A DNA stretch of 29,482 nt from an uncultured Bacteroidales bacterium (lineage in GTDB: Bacteria > Bacteroidota > Bacteroidia > Bacteroidales > Muribaculaceae): assembly GCA_905210435.1 (NCBI GenBank), contig CAJLWO010000033.1, positions 1 to 29,482 on the forward strand, read 5' to 3'. Positions within the stretch are counted from its first letter, which is position 1. The number at the start of each line of letters is the position of its first letter. The notes beneath the pieces were generated by a model that searched no databases, was not told the origin of the DNA, and saw nothing but the letters and a program-made list of their open reading frames with translations. Positions 21,535-29,423 of this stretch are shown here, in pieces. The position numbers and the translations under genes were made by a program.

Positions 21535-22863
21535 TTACAGTCTTGCCTTGATAGCCTCGGTTTCCTTCTCGTAGCCGGGCTTTTCGAGCAGCGCGAACAT
21601 ATTGCGCTTGTAAGCCTCGACACCGGGCTGGTTGAACGGGTTCACATCGAGTATGTAGCCGCTGATACCGCAGGCCTTCTCGAAGAAATAAATCAACTGG
21701 CCGATGTAACGCTCCTTGAGCGCGGGAATTGTGACAATCATGTTGGGAACACCGCCGTCAACGTGGGCGATACGGGTACCCAGCTCGGCCATCTTGTTGA
21801 CCTGGTCCACACGCTTGCCGGCGATATAGTTCAGGCCGTCGAGGTTGGCGTCGTCAGAGGGGATGGTGAGAGTGTGCTTCTGCTCCTCAACCGAAATTAC
21901 GGTCTCGAAGATGATACGCTCGCCCTCCTGTATCCACTGGCCCATCGAGTGAAGGTCGGTAGAGTTGTCGACAGCTGCGGGGAATATACCTTTGTTGTCC
22001 TTGCCTTCGCTCTCGCCGTAAAGCTGTTTCCACCATTCTCCGAAATAGTGAAGTTTGGGATTGTAGTTGACAAGGATTTCGATTTTCTTGCCTGCATTGT
22101 AGAGCGCGTTGCGGGTGATGGCATAGAGCAGCGAAGGATTGCTGTCGTTGGCGGCTTCGGTTGCCTTTTCCATTTCGATTGCACCTTCCATAAGCGCCTT
22201 GATGTCAAATCCTGCGACTGCGATGGGGAGCAGACCTACGGGGGTAAGCACTGAGAATCGTCCGCCTACATTGTCCTCGATGACAAATGTCTTGTAGCCT
22301 TCCTCGGTGGCAAGCTGGCGGAGAGCGCCGCGCTTGGCATCGGTGATGGCGATGATGCGCTTCGATGCTTCTGCTTTGCCGAGTTCTGCCTCAAGCTGCT
22401 CTTTGAGCATACGGAAAGCGATAGCCGGTTCGGTAGTGGTACCCGATTTGGATATTACGATGATACCGAATTTCTTTCCTTTGAGGAAATCCTTGAGTTC
22501 ATAGAGATAATCCTCACCGATATTCTGTCCGGCAAACAGCACCTTGGGTGCGTCGCCCTGACGGTAAGCGGCAAATGAGTCGGAAAGAGCCTCGATAACG
22601 GCCTTTGCACCGAGATACGAACCGCCGATACCGATAGCCACGACTACCTCGCAGCTCTCGCGGAGCGATTTTGCCACATTTTCGATATCCTCAATCAGTG
22701 ATGCGGGTGTCGACGACGGGAGGTTGACCCAGCCTAAGAAATCGTTTCCGGCACCTGTGCCGTTCTGTACTTTCTCAAGTGCTGCAGCACCTGCCTTGTC
22801 GTATGACTTGATTGTCGCCTCGCTCACTGTAGCGAGCACATCCTTTACATTTACTTTAATCAT
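21535..22863 (-). CDS. pgi: Glucose-6-phosphate isomerase
   Basis: A 442-residue cytoplasmic enzyme that interconverts glucose 6-phosphate and fructose 6-phosphate in glycolysis and gluconeogenesis. It belongs to the short bacterial form. Visible family motifs are VVAIGIGGSYLGAKAV (about 73-88), the phosphate-binding VISKSGTTTEPAIAFRMLKEQ (about 137-157), GGRFSVLTPVGLLPIA, and STDLHSMGQWIQEG. It is full length and stands alone: a terminator follows and a 359-bp gap with an inverted repeat lies upstream. No clear TAnnTTTG promoter is visible directly before the start. Confidence 0.97.
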   Translation of the reverse strand: MIKVNVKDVLATVSEATIKSYDKAGAAALEKVQNGTGAGNDFLGWVNLPSSTPASLIEDIENVAKSLRESCEVVVAIGIGGSYLGAKAVIEALSDSFAAYRQGDAPKVLFAGQNIGEDYLYELKDFLKGKKFGIIVISKSGTTTEPAIAFRMLKEQLEAELGKAEASKRIIAITDAKRGALRQLATEEGYKTFVIEDNVGGRFSVLTPVGLLPIAVAGFDIKALMEGAIEMEKATEAANDSNPSLLYAITRNALYNAGKKIEILVNYNPKLHYFGEWWKQLYGESEGKDNKGIFPAAVDNSTDLHSMGQWIQEGERIIFETVISVEEQKHTLTIPSDDANLDGLNYIAGKRVDQVNKMAELGTRIAHVDGGVPNMIVTIPALKERYIGQLIYFFEKACGISGYILDVNPFNQPGVEAYKRNMFALLEKPGYEKETEAIKARL

Positions 22864-22982
22864 AATTCTATAATCTTAATTTTTAATTTCCTATACGTAG
22901 CAGCTGTAGCAGCGGTGGTTTTCAACCGACGGAGTCTGTCAGTACTGAGTGGGAGGGGGCAAAACTTATGACACGCCATCTT

Positions 22983-23056
22983 GTAGGGCTGCTCTCCGGT
23001 GCAGCCGTCATTCAGCTGATGACCTTGCTATCGGCTGCTCCGGAGAGCAGCCCTAC
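22983..23056. repeat. Inverted repeat, sister of the MITE core
   Basis: The arms at 22983-23007 and 23032-23056 match at 24 of 25 positions with a 24-nt spacer, and both start GTAGGGCTGC when read inward. The left arm differs from the MITE core left arm only at arm positions 11 and 13, and both arms of this locus carry the same two changes. The preceding AAACTTAT also recalls the MITE interior, but no IS66-like ends or target duplication are seen. It fills part of the pgi-ribE gap (22864-23222). Confidence 0.85.
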
Positions 23057-23125
23057 ATCATGCATCCGTCAACCTCAATTGGGCAACACGCTCCGACTGT
23101 CAGCTTTTCCTGCCGCCCTGCAGGT

Positions 23126-23141
23126 ACGCGATTCATCGCGT
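23126..23141. repeat. Small palindrome ACGCGAT-TC-ATCGCGT
   Basis: A 7-bp perfect inverted repeat with a 2-nt centre, embedded in GCAGGT...CTGC. It looks like one isolated arm of a dispersed repeat. The remainder of 23060-23222 holds no gene I can support. Confidence 0.4.
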
Positions 23142-23222
23142 CTGCGCCAAACTGTCTTTAATGATAACACCACTGCCGCCGCAATGGCTTATATCTACAA
23201 CCTTATTTAAGAAATATTGCAG

Positions 23223-23825
23223 CTATTTCACCATCAGTTTGGCAAGGTATTTACCTATGATGTCAAACTCGATGTTGACCTTGCTGCCGATTTTGATGTC
23301 ACAGAAATTGGTGTGCTCGAACGTATAGGGTATGATGGCCACTTTGAACGAGTTGCGTTCCGACTCGCACACCGTCAGCGACACGCCGTTGACCGTCACC
23401 GAGCCTTTTTCCACCGTAGTGTAACCCTTTGCGGTCATCTCCGGAGCCACGTCATACTCAAACTTGAAGTATGTGCTGCCGTCAAGTTCCTTAACCTCGG
23501 TGCACACTGCCGTACAGTCCACATGCCCCTGCACGATATGTCCGTCAAGACGTCCGTTCATCAGCATCGACCGCTCCAGGTTCACCTTCATGCCGGGCTT
23601 AAGCTCTCCGAGATTGCTTCTGTCGAGAGTCTCCTGTATGGCGGTCACCACATAGCTTCCCTTGTCGCCTGTCGACACCACTGTCAGGCACACGCCGTTG
23701 TGGGCTACCGACTGGTCTATCTTCAGCTCGTCGGTGAAGCTGCATTCAATCTCCAGATTGACATTGCTGCCCCGGCGTTCCACGCTTTTCACCGTGGCGG
23801 CCTCTTCTACTATTCCTGAAAACAT
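23223..23825 (-). CDS. ribE: Riboflavin synthase, alpha chain
   Basis: A 200-residue enzyme that joins two molecules of 6,7-dimethyl-8-ribityllumazine into riboflavin, the last step of the pathway. The start MFSGIVEEAATV is the family hallmark. Two tandem lumazine-binding domains are clear: residues 1-97, with HNGVCLTVVS, and 98-200, with GHIVQGHVD and VNGVSLTVCE. The length is normal. It follows the YebC-family gene by 45 bases on the same strand and may share its transcript; no other riboflavin gene or FMN riboswitch is seen here. A weak hairpin (23211-23229) overlaps the stop codon. Confidence 0.96.
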   Translation of the reverse strand: MFSGIVEEAATVKSVERRGSNVNLEIECSFTDELKIDQSVAHNGVCLTVVSTGDKGSYVVTAIQETLDRSNLGELKPGMKVNLERSMLMNGRLDGHIVQGHVDCTAVCTEVKELDGSTYFKFEYDVAPEMTAKGYTTVEKGSVTVNGVSLTVCESERNSFKVAIIPYTFEHTNFCDIKIGSKVNIEFDIIGKYLAKLMVK

Positions 23826-23870
23826 CCTGTATCCGTATCTGATTATTTACAGAAGAGAGGAAAGAGGGAT

Positions 23871-24596
23871 TTATTCCTCTTCCTCCTCCTTCATGTTGTG
23901 GAACACATTCTGCACATCCTCGTCCTCCTCGAGTTTCTCGAGAAGTTTGTCGAGAGTGGCGCGCTGCTCGGCGGTGACCTCCTTGAGTTCGTGGGGGATG
24001 CGCTCGAACTCGGCGCTTACGATTTCAAATCCGTTGCCCTCGAGGTACTTCTGGATGTTGGCAAATTCCTCAAACTCGCCGTAGAGCACGATTTCATCCT
24101 CGTCGGCCTCGATTTCGTCAACGCCGTAGTCGATAAGCTCCAGCTCGAGGTCTTCGAGCGATACGCCATCCTTCGGTTTGATTTTGAACACGCTCTTATG
24201 GTCGAAAAGGAATGTCAGCGAACCCTGAGTGCCGAGCGAACCGCCATGCTTCGTGAAATACGAACGCACATTGGCCACCGTACGCGTGTTGTTGTCGGTA
24301 GCGGCTTCCACGAAGATTGCGATACCGAAAGGTCCGTATCCCTCGTAAGTGATTTCCTTGTAGTCGCCCGAATCCTTGTCCGTAGCCTTCTTGATGGCGC
24401 GTTCCACAGTGTCCTTGGGCATGTTGGCTGCCTTGGCGTTCTGCATCAGCACACGCAGGCGCGGATTGGTCGTCGGGTCGGGTCCTCCGGCCTTGGCCGC
24501 GATTGTGATTTCCTTACCTATGCGGGTAAATGTACGCGACATATTACCCCAACGTTTCAACTTTCTCGCTTTGCGGTATTCAAAAGCTCTTCCCAT
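23871..24596 (-). CDS. yebC: YebC/PmpR/TACO1-family protein
   Basis: A 241-residue cytoplasmic protein. The N-terminal family core is clear (RIGKEITIAAKAGGPDPTTN, NAKAANMPKDTVERAIKKA, YEGYGPFGIAIFVEAATDNNTRTV, GSLGTQGSLTFLF). The very acidic tail, from about residue 225 and ending MKEEEEE, is unlike Escherichia coli YebC. The family was named as transcription regulators (PmpR), while the mitochondrial relative TACO1 and more recent bacterial work point to help in translation of difficult, proline-rich messages. It lies between pheT and ribE on the same strand, 71 bases after pheT, which fits a translation-related neighbourhood. No separate promoter is evident. Confidence 0.93.
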   Translation of the reverse strand: MGRAFEYRKARKLKRWGNMSRTFTRIGKEITIAAKAGGPDPTTNPRLRVLMQNAKAANMPKDTVERAIKKATDKDSGDYKEITYEGYGPFGIAIFVEAATDNNTRTVANVRSYFTKHGGSLGTQGSLTFLFDHKSVFKIKPKDGVSLEDLELELIDYGVDEIEADEDEIVLYGEFEEFANIQKYLEGNGFEIVSAEFERIPHELKEVTAEQRATLDKLLEKLEEDEDVQNVFHNMKEEEEE

Positions 24597-24667
24597 AGTG
24601 GTATTTTATTCTGATTTTATTATTTGAGTCTCTTTGTTTATATAATGCAGATTTTGAATATCCGCGC

Positions 24668-27136
24668 CTATCGCAGTTCGGCGCCGAGTTTCTTCTGCAG
24701 ATTGGTCGTCACTTTGTCCATCACGGCCTCTATCTGCTTGTCCTGAAGGGTCTTTTCATCATCCTGGAGAGTGATGGCGATGGCGTATGACTTCTTGCCT
24801 TCGGGCAGGTTCTTGCCTTCGTACACATCGAAGAGCGTGATGTCGCGCAGCAGTTTGCGCTCGCTCTCGCGCACGGTCTTTTCAACCTCCTCCATCGTCA
24901 CGTTCTTGTCAAGAAGCAATGCGAGGTCGCGGCGCACCGGCAGTGTCTTGGGCAGCGGAGTGTAGTTTACCGTATGCTTGAGCGACAGTTTCACTACCGC
25001 CATCCAGTCAAGTTCGGCGTAGAACACCTCCTGTCTGATGTCAAATTTCTTAAGCACTTTCTTCGACACGATACCCATGCGTCCGAGTTCCTTGCCCGAA
25101 CGTGTCGCTATGGCTATCGAGGCGGCATAGAGGTCGTCGCCCGGCATCACCGTCATCGACAGCTGCTTGCCCCCTATGCCGGCACGCTGCAGCACCATCT
25201 CGACGTATGCGCGAAGGTCGTATACGCTTGATTGCTCGGCAGCCTTGTTCCAGTTGCCCGCACGGGTCGAGCCGGTAAGCCACATGGCCAGACGCTGTCC
25301 CTCGCTGTACGGGGCGAGAGGCGCCTCGGCGGTCGATTCGGCTTCGGGATTGAAGAAATACACGTTGCCGAATTCATACATCTTAAGATCGGCGGCCTTG
25401 CGGTTGATATTGTGAGCCAGCGACTCCAGCCCGCCGAACATCAGCGTCTGCCGCATCACCGACAGGTCGTTGCTCAGGGGGTTGAGCAGACGCACGCATT
25501 TGCCGAGCGGATAAGTCTCGTGTTCCGCATAATAGCTCTCGGCGGTCAGCGAGTTGTTGAGTATCTCGTTGAAACCCTGGCCCGTAAGCTGGTCAGCTAT
25601 CTTGCGGCGCAAATCCTCGGCCGAGTCGGTCAGCGTCTTGAACGACAGCGACGAATGGAGCGTATCGGTAAGCTCCACATTATTATATCCGTATATTCTG
25701 AGTACATCCTCGATTACATCGCACTCGCGGGTCACGTCGACACGATAGGTGGGCACCTTAAGTGTCAGCGTGTTCCCCTCGCGGGCGGTAATCTCTATTT
25801 CGAGCGACTTCAGTATAGAGTCGATTGTTTCGTGAGGTATCTCCTTGCCTACAAGCGCGGTGCAGCGGTCATAACTGAATTCGACCGTGGCAGGCTCCAC
25901 AGGGTTGGGATAGATGTCGACTACATCGCCGGTTATCTCGCCGCCGGCAAGCTCCTTTATCATCAGCGCCGCTAACTTGAGCATGTATATGTTGCAGTTG
26001 GGGTCGCAGCCGCGTTCGTAGCGGAACGACGAGTCGGTCGACAGCCCGTGACGGCGCGCCGTCTTTCTCACGCTCGTCGGGTTGAAATAAGCGCTCTCGA
26101 TAAATACCGACGTCGTCGACTCGGTAACGCCCGAATCAAGACCGCCGAACACGCCGGCGATGCACATCGGCTCCTCGGCGTTGCATATCATCAGGTCCTT
26201 GTCCGACAGCTTGCGCTCCACGCCGTCGAGGGTAGTGAACGGCGTGCCCTCGGCACAGTTTTTCACTACGATTTCTCCGCCGGCAATCTTGTCGCAGTCG
26301 AAACAGTGGAGTGGCTGTCCGAGACCGAGAAGTATATAATTGGTGACATCCACTATATTGTTGATGGGACGCATGCCGATGGCAAGCAGACGCTCCTTGA
26401 GCCATTCGGGACTCTCCTTGACAGTGACACCCTTGATGGTGACACCGGTATAACGCGGGCACGCCTCGGTATTCTCCACGCGCACCTTGATTCCACCTTC
26501 AGGCACATCGGCCCTGAAAGCCTCTACGCTCGGACGATGCGGAGCCGAAGCCTTGGCATGGCAACCGAGCCATGCCGACAGGTCGCGGGCCACGCCGTAA
26601 TGCGACGCGGCATCCACGCGGTTGGGGGTAAGGTCCACCTCAAGCACATAGTCGCTCTCCACGTGGTAATATTCCGCTGCAGGAGTGCCGGGAACCACCT
26701 CCTCTTCAATCACGATGATACCGTCATGGCTCGTTCCGACGCCAATCTCATCCTCGGCACAAATCATGCCGAACGACTCCACACCGCGTATTTTTGATTT
26801 CTTAATCTGGAATTCCTTATCGCCGTCATAAAGCTTCGTGCCGACAGTAGCGACAACCACAGTCTGACCCGCAGCCACATTGGGAGCGCCGCACACAATC
26901 TGCGTAGCCTGTCCGTCGCCCAGGTCGACAGTCGTCACATGCAGATGGTCACTGTCAGGATGAGCCTCACACGTGAGCACCTTGCCGATGACAAGACCGC
27001 GAAGTCCACCCTTTATCGTTTCTACCTCCTCGACACCGCCGGTCTCCAGACCTACGGATGTCAGCACCGACGACAACTCCTCGGCGTCAAGCTCAAAATC
27101 TATATAATCCTTAAGCCACTTGTAAGAAATATTCAT
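24668..27136 (-). CDS. pheT: Phenylalanine-tRNA ligase, beta subunit
   Basis: An 822-residue subunit of the alpha2-beta2 enzyme that charges tRNA-Phe. The start MNISYKWLKDYIDF at 27136 is the normal family start; an in-frame ATG ten codons earlier adds nothing. Domains in order are the EMAP-like tRNA-binding domain (about 40-150: VIGKVLTCEAHPDSDHLHVT), the B3/4 editing domain (about 210-390), B5 (about 400-475), the catalytic-like core, and the C-terminal ferredoxin-fold anticodon-binding domain (about 730-822: LPVRRDLALLLDKNVTMEEV). The length is typical. The alpha-subunit gene pheS is not adjacent, so the subunits are made from separate loci. A TAAATTTG box lies about 125 nt upstream. Confidence 0.97.
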   Translation of the reverse strand: MNISYKWLKDYIDFELDAEELSSVLTSVGLETGGVEEVETIKGGLRGLVIGKVLTCEAHPDSDHLHVTTVDLGDGQATQIVCGAPNVAAGQTVVVATVGTKLYDGDKEFQIKKSKIRGVESFGMICAEDEIGVGTSHDGIIVIEEEVVPGTPAAEYYHVESDYVLEVDLTPNRVDAASHYGVARDLSAWLGCHAKASAPHRPSVEAFRADVPEGGIKVRVENTEACPRYTGVTIKGVTVKESPEWLKERLLAIGMRPINNIVDVTNYILLGLGQPLHCFDCDKIAGGEIVVKNCAEGTPFTTLDGVERKLSDKDLMICNAEEPMCIAGVFGGLDSGVTESTTSVFIESAYFNPTSVRKTARRHGLSTDSSFRYERGCDPNCNIYMLKLAALMIKELAGGEITGDVVDIYPNPVEPATVEFSYDRCTALVGKEIPHETIDSILKSLEIEITAREGNTLTLKVPTYRVDVTRECDVIEDVLRIYGYNNVELTDTLHSSLSFKTLTDSAEDLRRKIADQLTGQGFNEILNNSLTAESYYAEHETYPLGKCVRLLNPLSNDLSVMRQTLMFGGLESLAHNINRKAADLKMYEFGNVYFFNPEAESTAEAPLAPYSEGQRLAMWLTGSTRAGNWNKAAEQSSVYDLRAYVEMVLQRAGIGGKQLSMTVMPGDDLYAASIAIATRSGKELGRMGIVSKKVLKKFDIRQEVFYAELDWMAVVKLSLKHTVNYTPLPKTLPVRRDLALLLDKNVTMEEVEKTVRESERKLLRDITLFDVYEGKNLPEGKKSYAIAITLQDDEKTLQDKQIEAVMDKVTTNLQKKLGAELR

Positions 27137-27261
27137 AACAGAAAAAGATATACCGGGATAAATCACCTGAAACCGGACTGACAGCCCGAAATCGACAAAA
27201 CTTCATGCAGTCTGCCTCATTATTTCCCGATTGGATTATCCCGCAATTTTTAATTATCTCG

Positions 27262-27269
27262 CAAATTTA
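27262..27269 (-). promoter_or_regulatory. -7 promoter element for pheT
   Basis: TAAATTTG on the minus strand fits TAnnTTTG and would give a leader of about 120 nt before the ATG at 27136. No clear -33 TTG accompanies it. The 342-bp gap 27137-27478 otherwise holds only this box and the divergent tRNA promoter in AT-rich DNA. Confidence 0.4.
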
Positions 27270-27352
27270 CTCATTATTTTAAAATTTTTGCGCTAAAAAC
27301 ATACAAAATCTCACCGCATTAAAAAAAATATCAAAGAAAACTCAAAAAAATC

Positions 27353-27383
27353 TTGCAAGACTGAAAAATTATCCCTACTTTTG
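27353..27383 (+). promoter_or_regulatory. Promoter of the tRNA-Lys gene
   Basis: TTG (27353-27355), 20 nt, then TACTTTTG (27376-27383) closely matches the Bacteroidota -33/-7 consensus. Transcription would start near 27390, about 90 nt before the mature tRNA. Confidence 0.75.
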
Positions 27384-27478
27384 CACCGTCTTAACAAACC
27401 GACCGCTTCGGCAACCCTACCGACAAGCCGAAAACAACAGCAACGGTCACCCTGCCAAAGACACCCAACAAAAAAAAT

Positions 27479-27551
27479 GACTCCGTAGCTCAGTTGGTAG
27501 AGCAATTGACTCTTAATCAATGGGTCGAGGGTTCGAGCCCCTCCGGGGTCA
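27479..27551 (+). tRNA. tRNA-Lys (anticodon CTT)
   Basis: A 73-nt cloverleaf with acceptor stem GACTCCG/CGGGGTC (one G-T pair), D stem GCTC/GAGC, anticodon stem ATTGA/TCAAT around loop CTCTTAA (anticodon CTT, reading AAG), T stem GAGGG/CCCTC with TTCGAGC, and discriminator A. CCA is not encoded. An integrase gene lies about 500 bases downstream, so the tRNA 3' half is a candidate attachment site. Confidence 0.97.
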
Positions 27552-27578
27552 CTAAGAGGTCTATCAGACCGACAAATT

Positions 27579-27616
27579 CCTCTGAAAATCATTGATTTTC
27601 AGAGGTTTTTCTTTTT
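27579..27616 (+). terminator. Terminator of the tRNA-Lys transcript
   Basis: CCTCTGAAAATC (27579-27590) pairs with GATTTTCAGAGG (27594-27605) around loop ATT, followed by TTTTTCTTTTT. This is a strong intrinsic terminator 28 bases beyond the tRNA. Confidence 0.93.
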
Positions 27617-27665
27617 ACCCCTATCCCCAATCGGCGCAGAATATTGAAACTGCGGGTGTGCAAGA

Positions 27666-27953
27666 AGGTGGCAATAAAAATTGCACCTTGTTTTGCCACC
27701 TCGAAAGGTTCTATTTCATTATTTTTCAAAGATATACGAAGAATAAAGCCATTGGGTATCTGCCACCTCGCATGGTGGTTGCAGGTGGCAAAGGGTAGTC
27801 CTGAACTTCAGTGGATACAGGCTGATGAAGCCTCCTTAAAACACCGTTGCCGCCATTTTTAACTACCGACAAAGTTAAAAATTGTTATGCAAAGGTGCCA
27901 ATTTGAGGTGGCAATTCAACATTATTCGTTGAATTGGTCGTTTTGCCACCTCG
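27666..27953. repeat. Six TGCCACCTCG/AGGTGGCA sites, candidate integrase or excisionase arm sites
   Basis: TGCCACCTCG occurs on the plus strand at 27694-27703, 27761-27770 and 27944-27953. Its core in reverse, AGGTGGCA, occurs at 27666-27673, 27783-27790 and 27906-27913. They form three convergent or divergent pairs between the tRNA terminator and the integrase start. Clustered short repeats beside an integrase gene are typical of arm-type binding sites of tyrosine recombinases, or of excisionase sites that also control the integrase. The rest of 27617-28048 holds no gene I can support. Confidence 0.65.
27912..27936. other. Inverted repeat with 7-bp centre, possible recombinase core-type site or operator
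   Basis: CAATTCAAC (27912-27920) and GTTGAATTG (27928-27936) flank ATTATTC. Nine-bp arms with a 7-bp spacer resemble the core of a tyrosine-recombinase site, but an operator or a hairpin is equally possible. It lies inside the third pair of the 10-bp repeats. Confidence 0.35.
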
Positions 27954-27990
27954 CAAACCCGGATATTTCATTTGTCCTTCGGATGTGCAG

Positions 27991-28022
27991 TTTGTGTACC
28001 CGAAAAAAAATTTGTATCTTTA
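27991..28022 (+). promoter_or_regulatory. Promoter of the integrase gene
   Basis: TTTG (27991-27994), 20 nt, then TATCTTTA (28015-28022) fits the Bacteroidota promoter. The start would be near 28029, leaving about 20 nt before the ATG at 28049. The nearest repeated site ends 38 bases upstream, so protein bound there could regulate it. Confidence 0.7.
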
Positions 28023-28048
28023 GTTTAACCATTAAAGCCACAAGTCAA

Positions 28049-29368
28049 ATGAAATTATCCAACGAGAGCTACTTCTCACTGAACTTCATGGTCAGGAGAA
28101 GCCGCCCCAACAAAGAGGGCGAATTTCCCATTCTGCTGCGAATAACGATGAATGGGCAACGTGCGGAGGTATATACCAACAGGTATGTAGCTCCCAACAA
28201 CTGGGATGCGTCCAAAGGTCAGTCGAAAGGCAAGACCAAGAAGGACCTTGAACTGAACCGCTATCTTGATACCATCAGAACCAAGATATGCGAAATCCAC
28301 AACCAGCTCGTCATGCGCGATGAGATGGTCAATCCCGACACTCTGAAAAAGGCATTTCTCGGCAAGTTGCAAAAGCCGACGATGCTCTGCGAGGCGTTCC
28401 GCGAACTCAACAAGAAGGTAAAGGACCGCAACGAGCGTGGCGACATCTGCGAGGGTACGCGCCTGCGTTGGGAACGATGCGTCAAGTATCTGGAGGAATT
28501 TCTCATCGACAAGCACGATGTGAAAGATATTCCGATGAATAAACTGACATCCGGAATGGTTGACGACTTCGAGCATTTCCTGCGCATAAAGAAGGGATGC
28601 GCCAATAACGCCGCTGTCCGTTATATCCGCTATCTCAAAAGCGTTATACGCACCGGTATCGCAAACAAATGGATTGAAGATGATCCATTCGTGGGCAAAC
28701 GCTATGTCCGCACCAAGCCAAAGCGAGAGAAGCTCACGGAAGCTGAACTTCAGCGCATCATAGAGCTTGACCTCAGCGAGCTGCCCCGTCTCGACCTCGT
28801 GCGTGACACTTTCGTGTTCTGCTGCTTTACCGGACTGGCTTTCGCAGACATATCTACCCTCAAGCGTGAACATGTCGTTACTGACGACAAGGGCGAGATG
28901 TGGATACGCAAGGCCCGCGAGAAAACGGATGAAATGAGCGTAATCCCAATGCTGGAGATTCCGCGCAGACTGATGGAGAAATACCGCAGTCACCCACGGG
29001 CTGTGGAAAAGGACGTCGTCATACCGGTTATCTCAAACCAGCGTATGAACTCGTACCTTGATGAGATAGCAAGCAAAGCGGAGATCAAGAAGCACCTGAC
29101 AACACATATCGCGCGCCACACCTTCGCCACAATGTCGCTCAACAATCATGTGCCTATCGAGACGGTATCGAAGATGCTGGGGCATAAAGACATTGCCACC
29201 ACACAAATCTACGCGACCATGCTTGACCAGACGGTATCGGAAGATATGGGCCGCATGAGAGACAAGTTCGACAGTCTGAAAGTTGACATCAAACCGTTGC
29301 CGGAGAAGCCGACAACATTTGAGCGTCCGCCTCAGCCTAAGCGCGGACGACCTAAAAAGACGAAATGA
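28049..29368 (+). CDS. Tyrosine recombinase (integrase) of the Bacteroidota mobile-element type
   Basis: A 439-residue site-specific recombinase. The ATG at 28049 follows a consensus promoter; the open frame runs further upstream but that part lies before the predicted transcript start. Residues 1-100 form the N-terminal arm-binding domain (MKLSNESYFSLNFMVRRSRP), about 110-210 the SAM-like core-binding domain, and about 220-400 the catalytic domain. Catalytic residues seen are His353 and Arg356 (HIARH), His379 (LGHKD) and nucleophile Tyr388 (TQIYATM). The usual first Arg is replaced by Ala264 in TGLAFAD; the related IntDOT integrase also lacks this Arg. The tail PKRGRPKKTK contains an AT-hook-like RGRPKK. 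Placement just after tRNA-Lys suggests the left end of an integrated element continuing past the window. Confidence 0.93.
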   Translation: MKLSNESYFSLNFMVRRSRPNKEGEFPILLRITMNGQRAEVYTNRYVAPNNWDASKGQSKGKTKKDLELNRYLDTIRTKICEIHNQLVMRDEMVNPDTLKKAFLGKLQKPTMLCEAFRELNKKVKDRNERGDICEGTRLRWERCVKYLEEFLIDKHDVKDIPMNKLTSGMVDDFEHFLRIKKGCANNAAVRYIRYLKSVIRTGIANKWIEDDPFVGKRYVRTKPKREKLTEAELQRIIELDLSELPRLDLVRDTFVFCCFTGLAFADISTLKREHVVTDDKGEMWIRKAREKTDEMSVIPMLEIPRRLMEKYRSHPRAVEKDVVIPVISNQRMNSYLDEIASKAEIKKHLTTHIARHTFATMSLNNHVPIETVSKMLGHKDIATTQIYATMLDQTVSEDMGRMRDKFDSLKVDIKPLPEKPTTFERPPQPKRGRPKKTK

Positions 29369-29383
29369 CCCACTGCTAAATGA

Positions 29384-29423
29384 AAGAGCGACAATCGAGT
29401 ATTTTTACTCAGTTGTCGCTCTT
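29384..29423 (+). terminator. Long hairpin after the integrase gene
   Basis: AAGAGCGACAA (29384-29394) pairs with TTGTCGCTCTT (29413-29423), and an inner GAGTA/TACTC stem with loop TTTT adds to it. The hairpin starts 16 bases after the stop. There is no long T-run after it. The last 59 bases of the window show nothing recognisable. Confidence 0.6.

Noticed and set aside
27666..27953. CRISPR array
   Set aside because: The repeated words are only 8-10 bp, occur in both orientations, and have irregular spacing. No cas gene is near.
27887..28048. N-terminal extension of the integrase
   Set aside because: The extra 54 codons lie across the promoter (27991-28022) and the repeat sites and look like translated noncoding DNA. 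The family start MKLSNESYF is at 28049.
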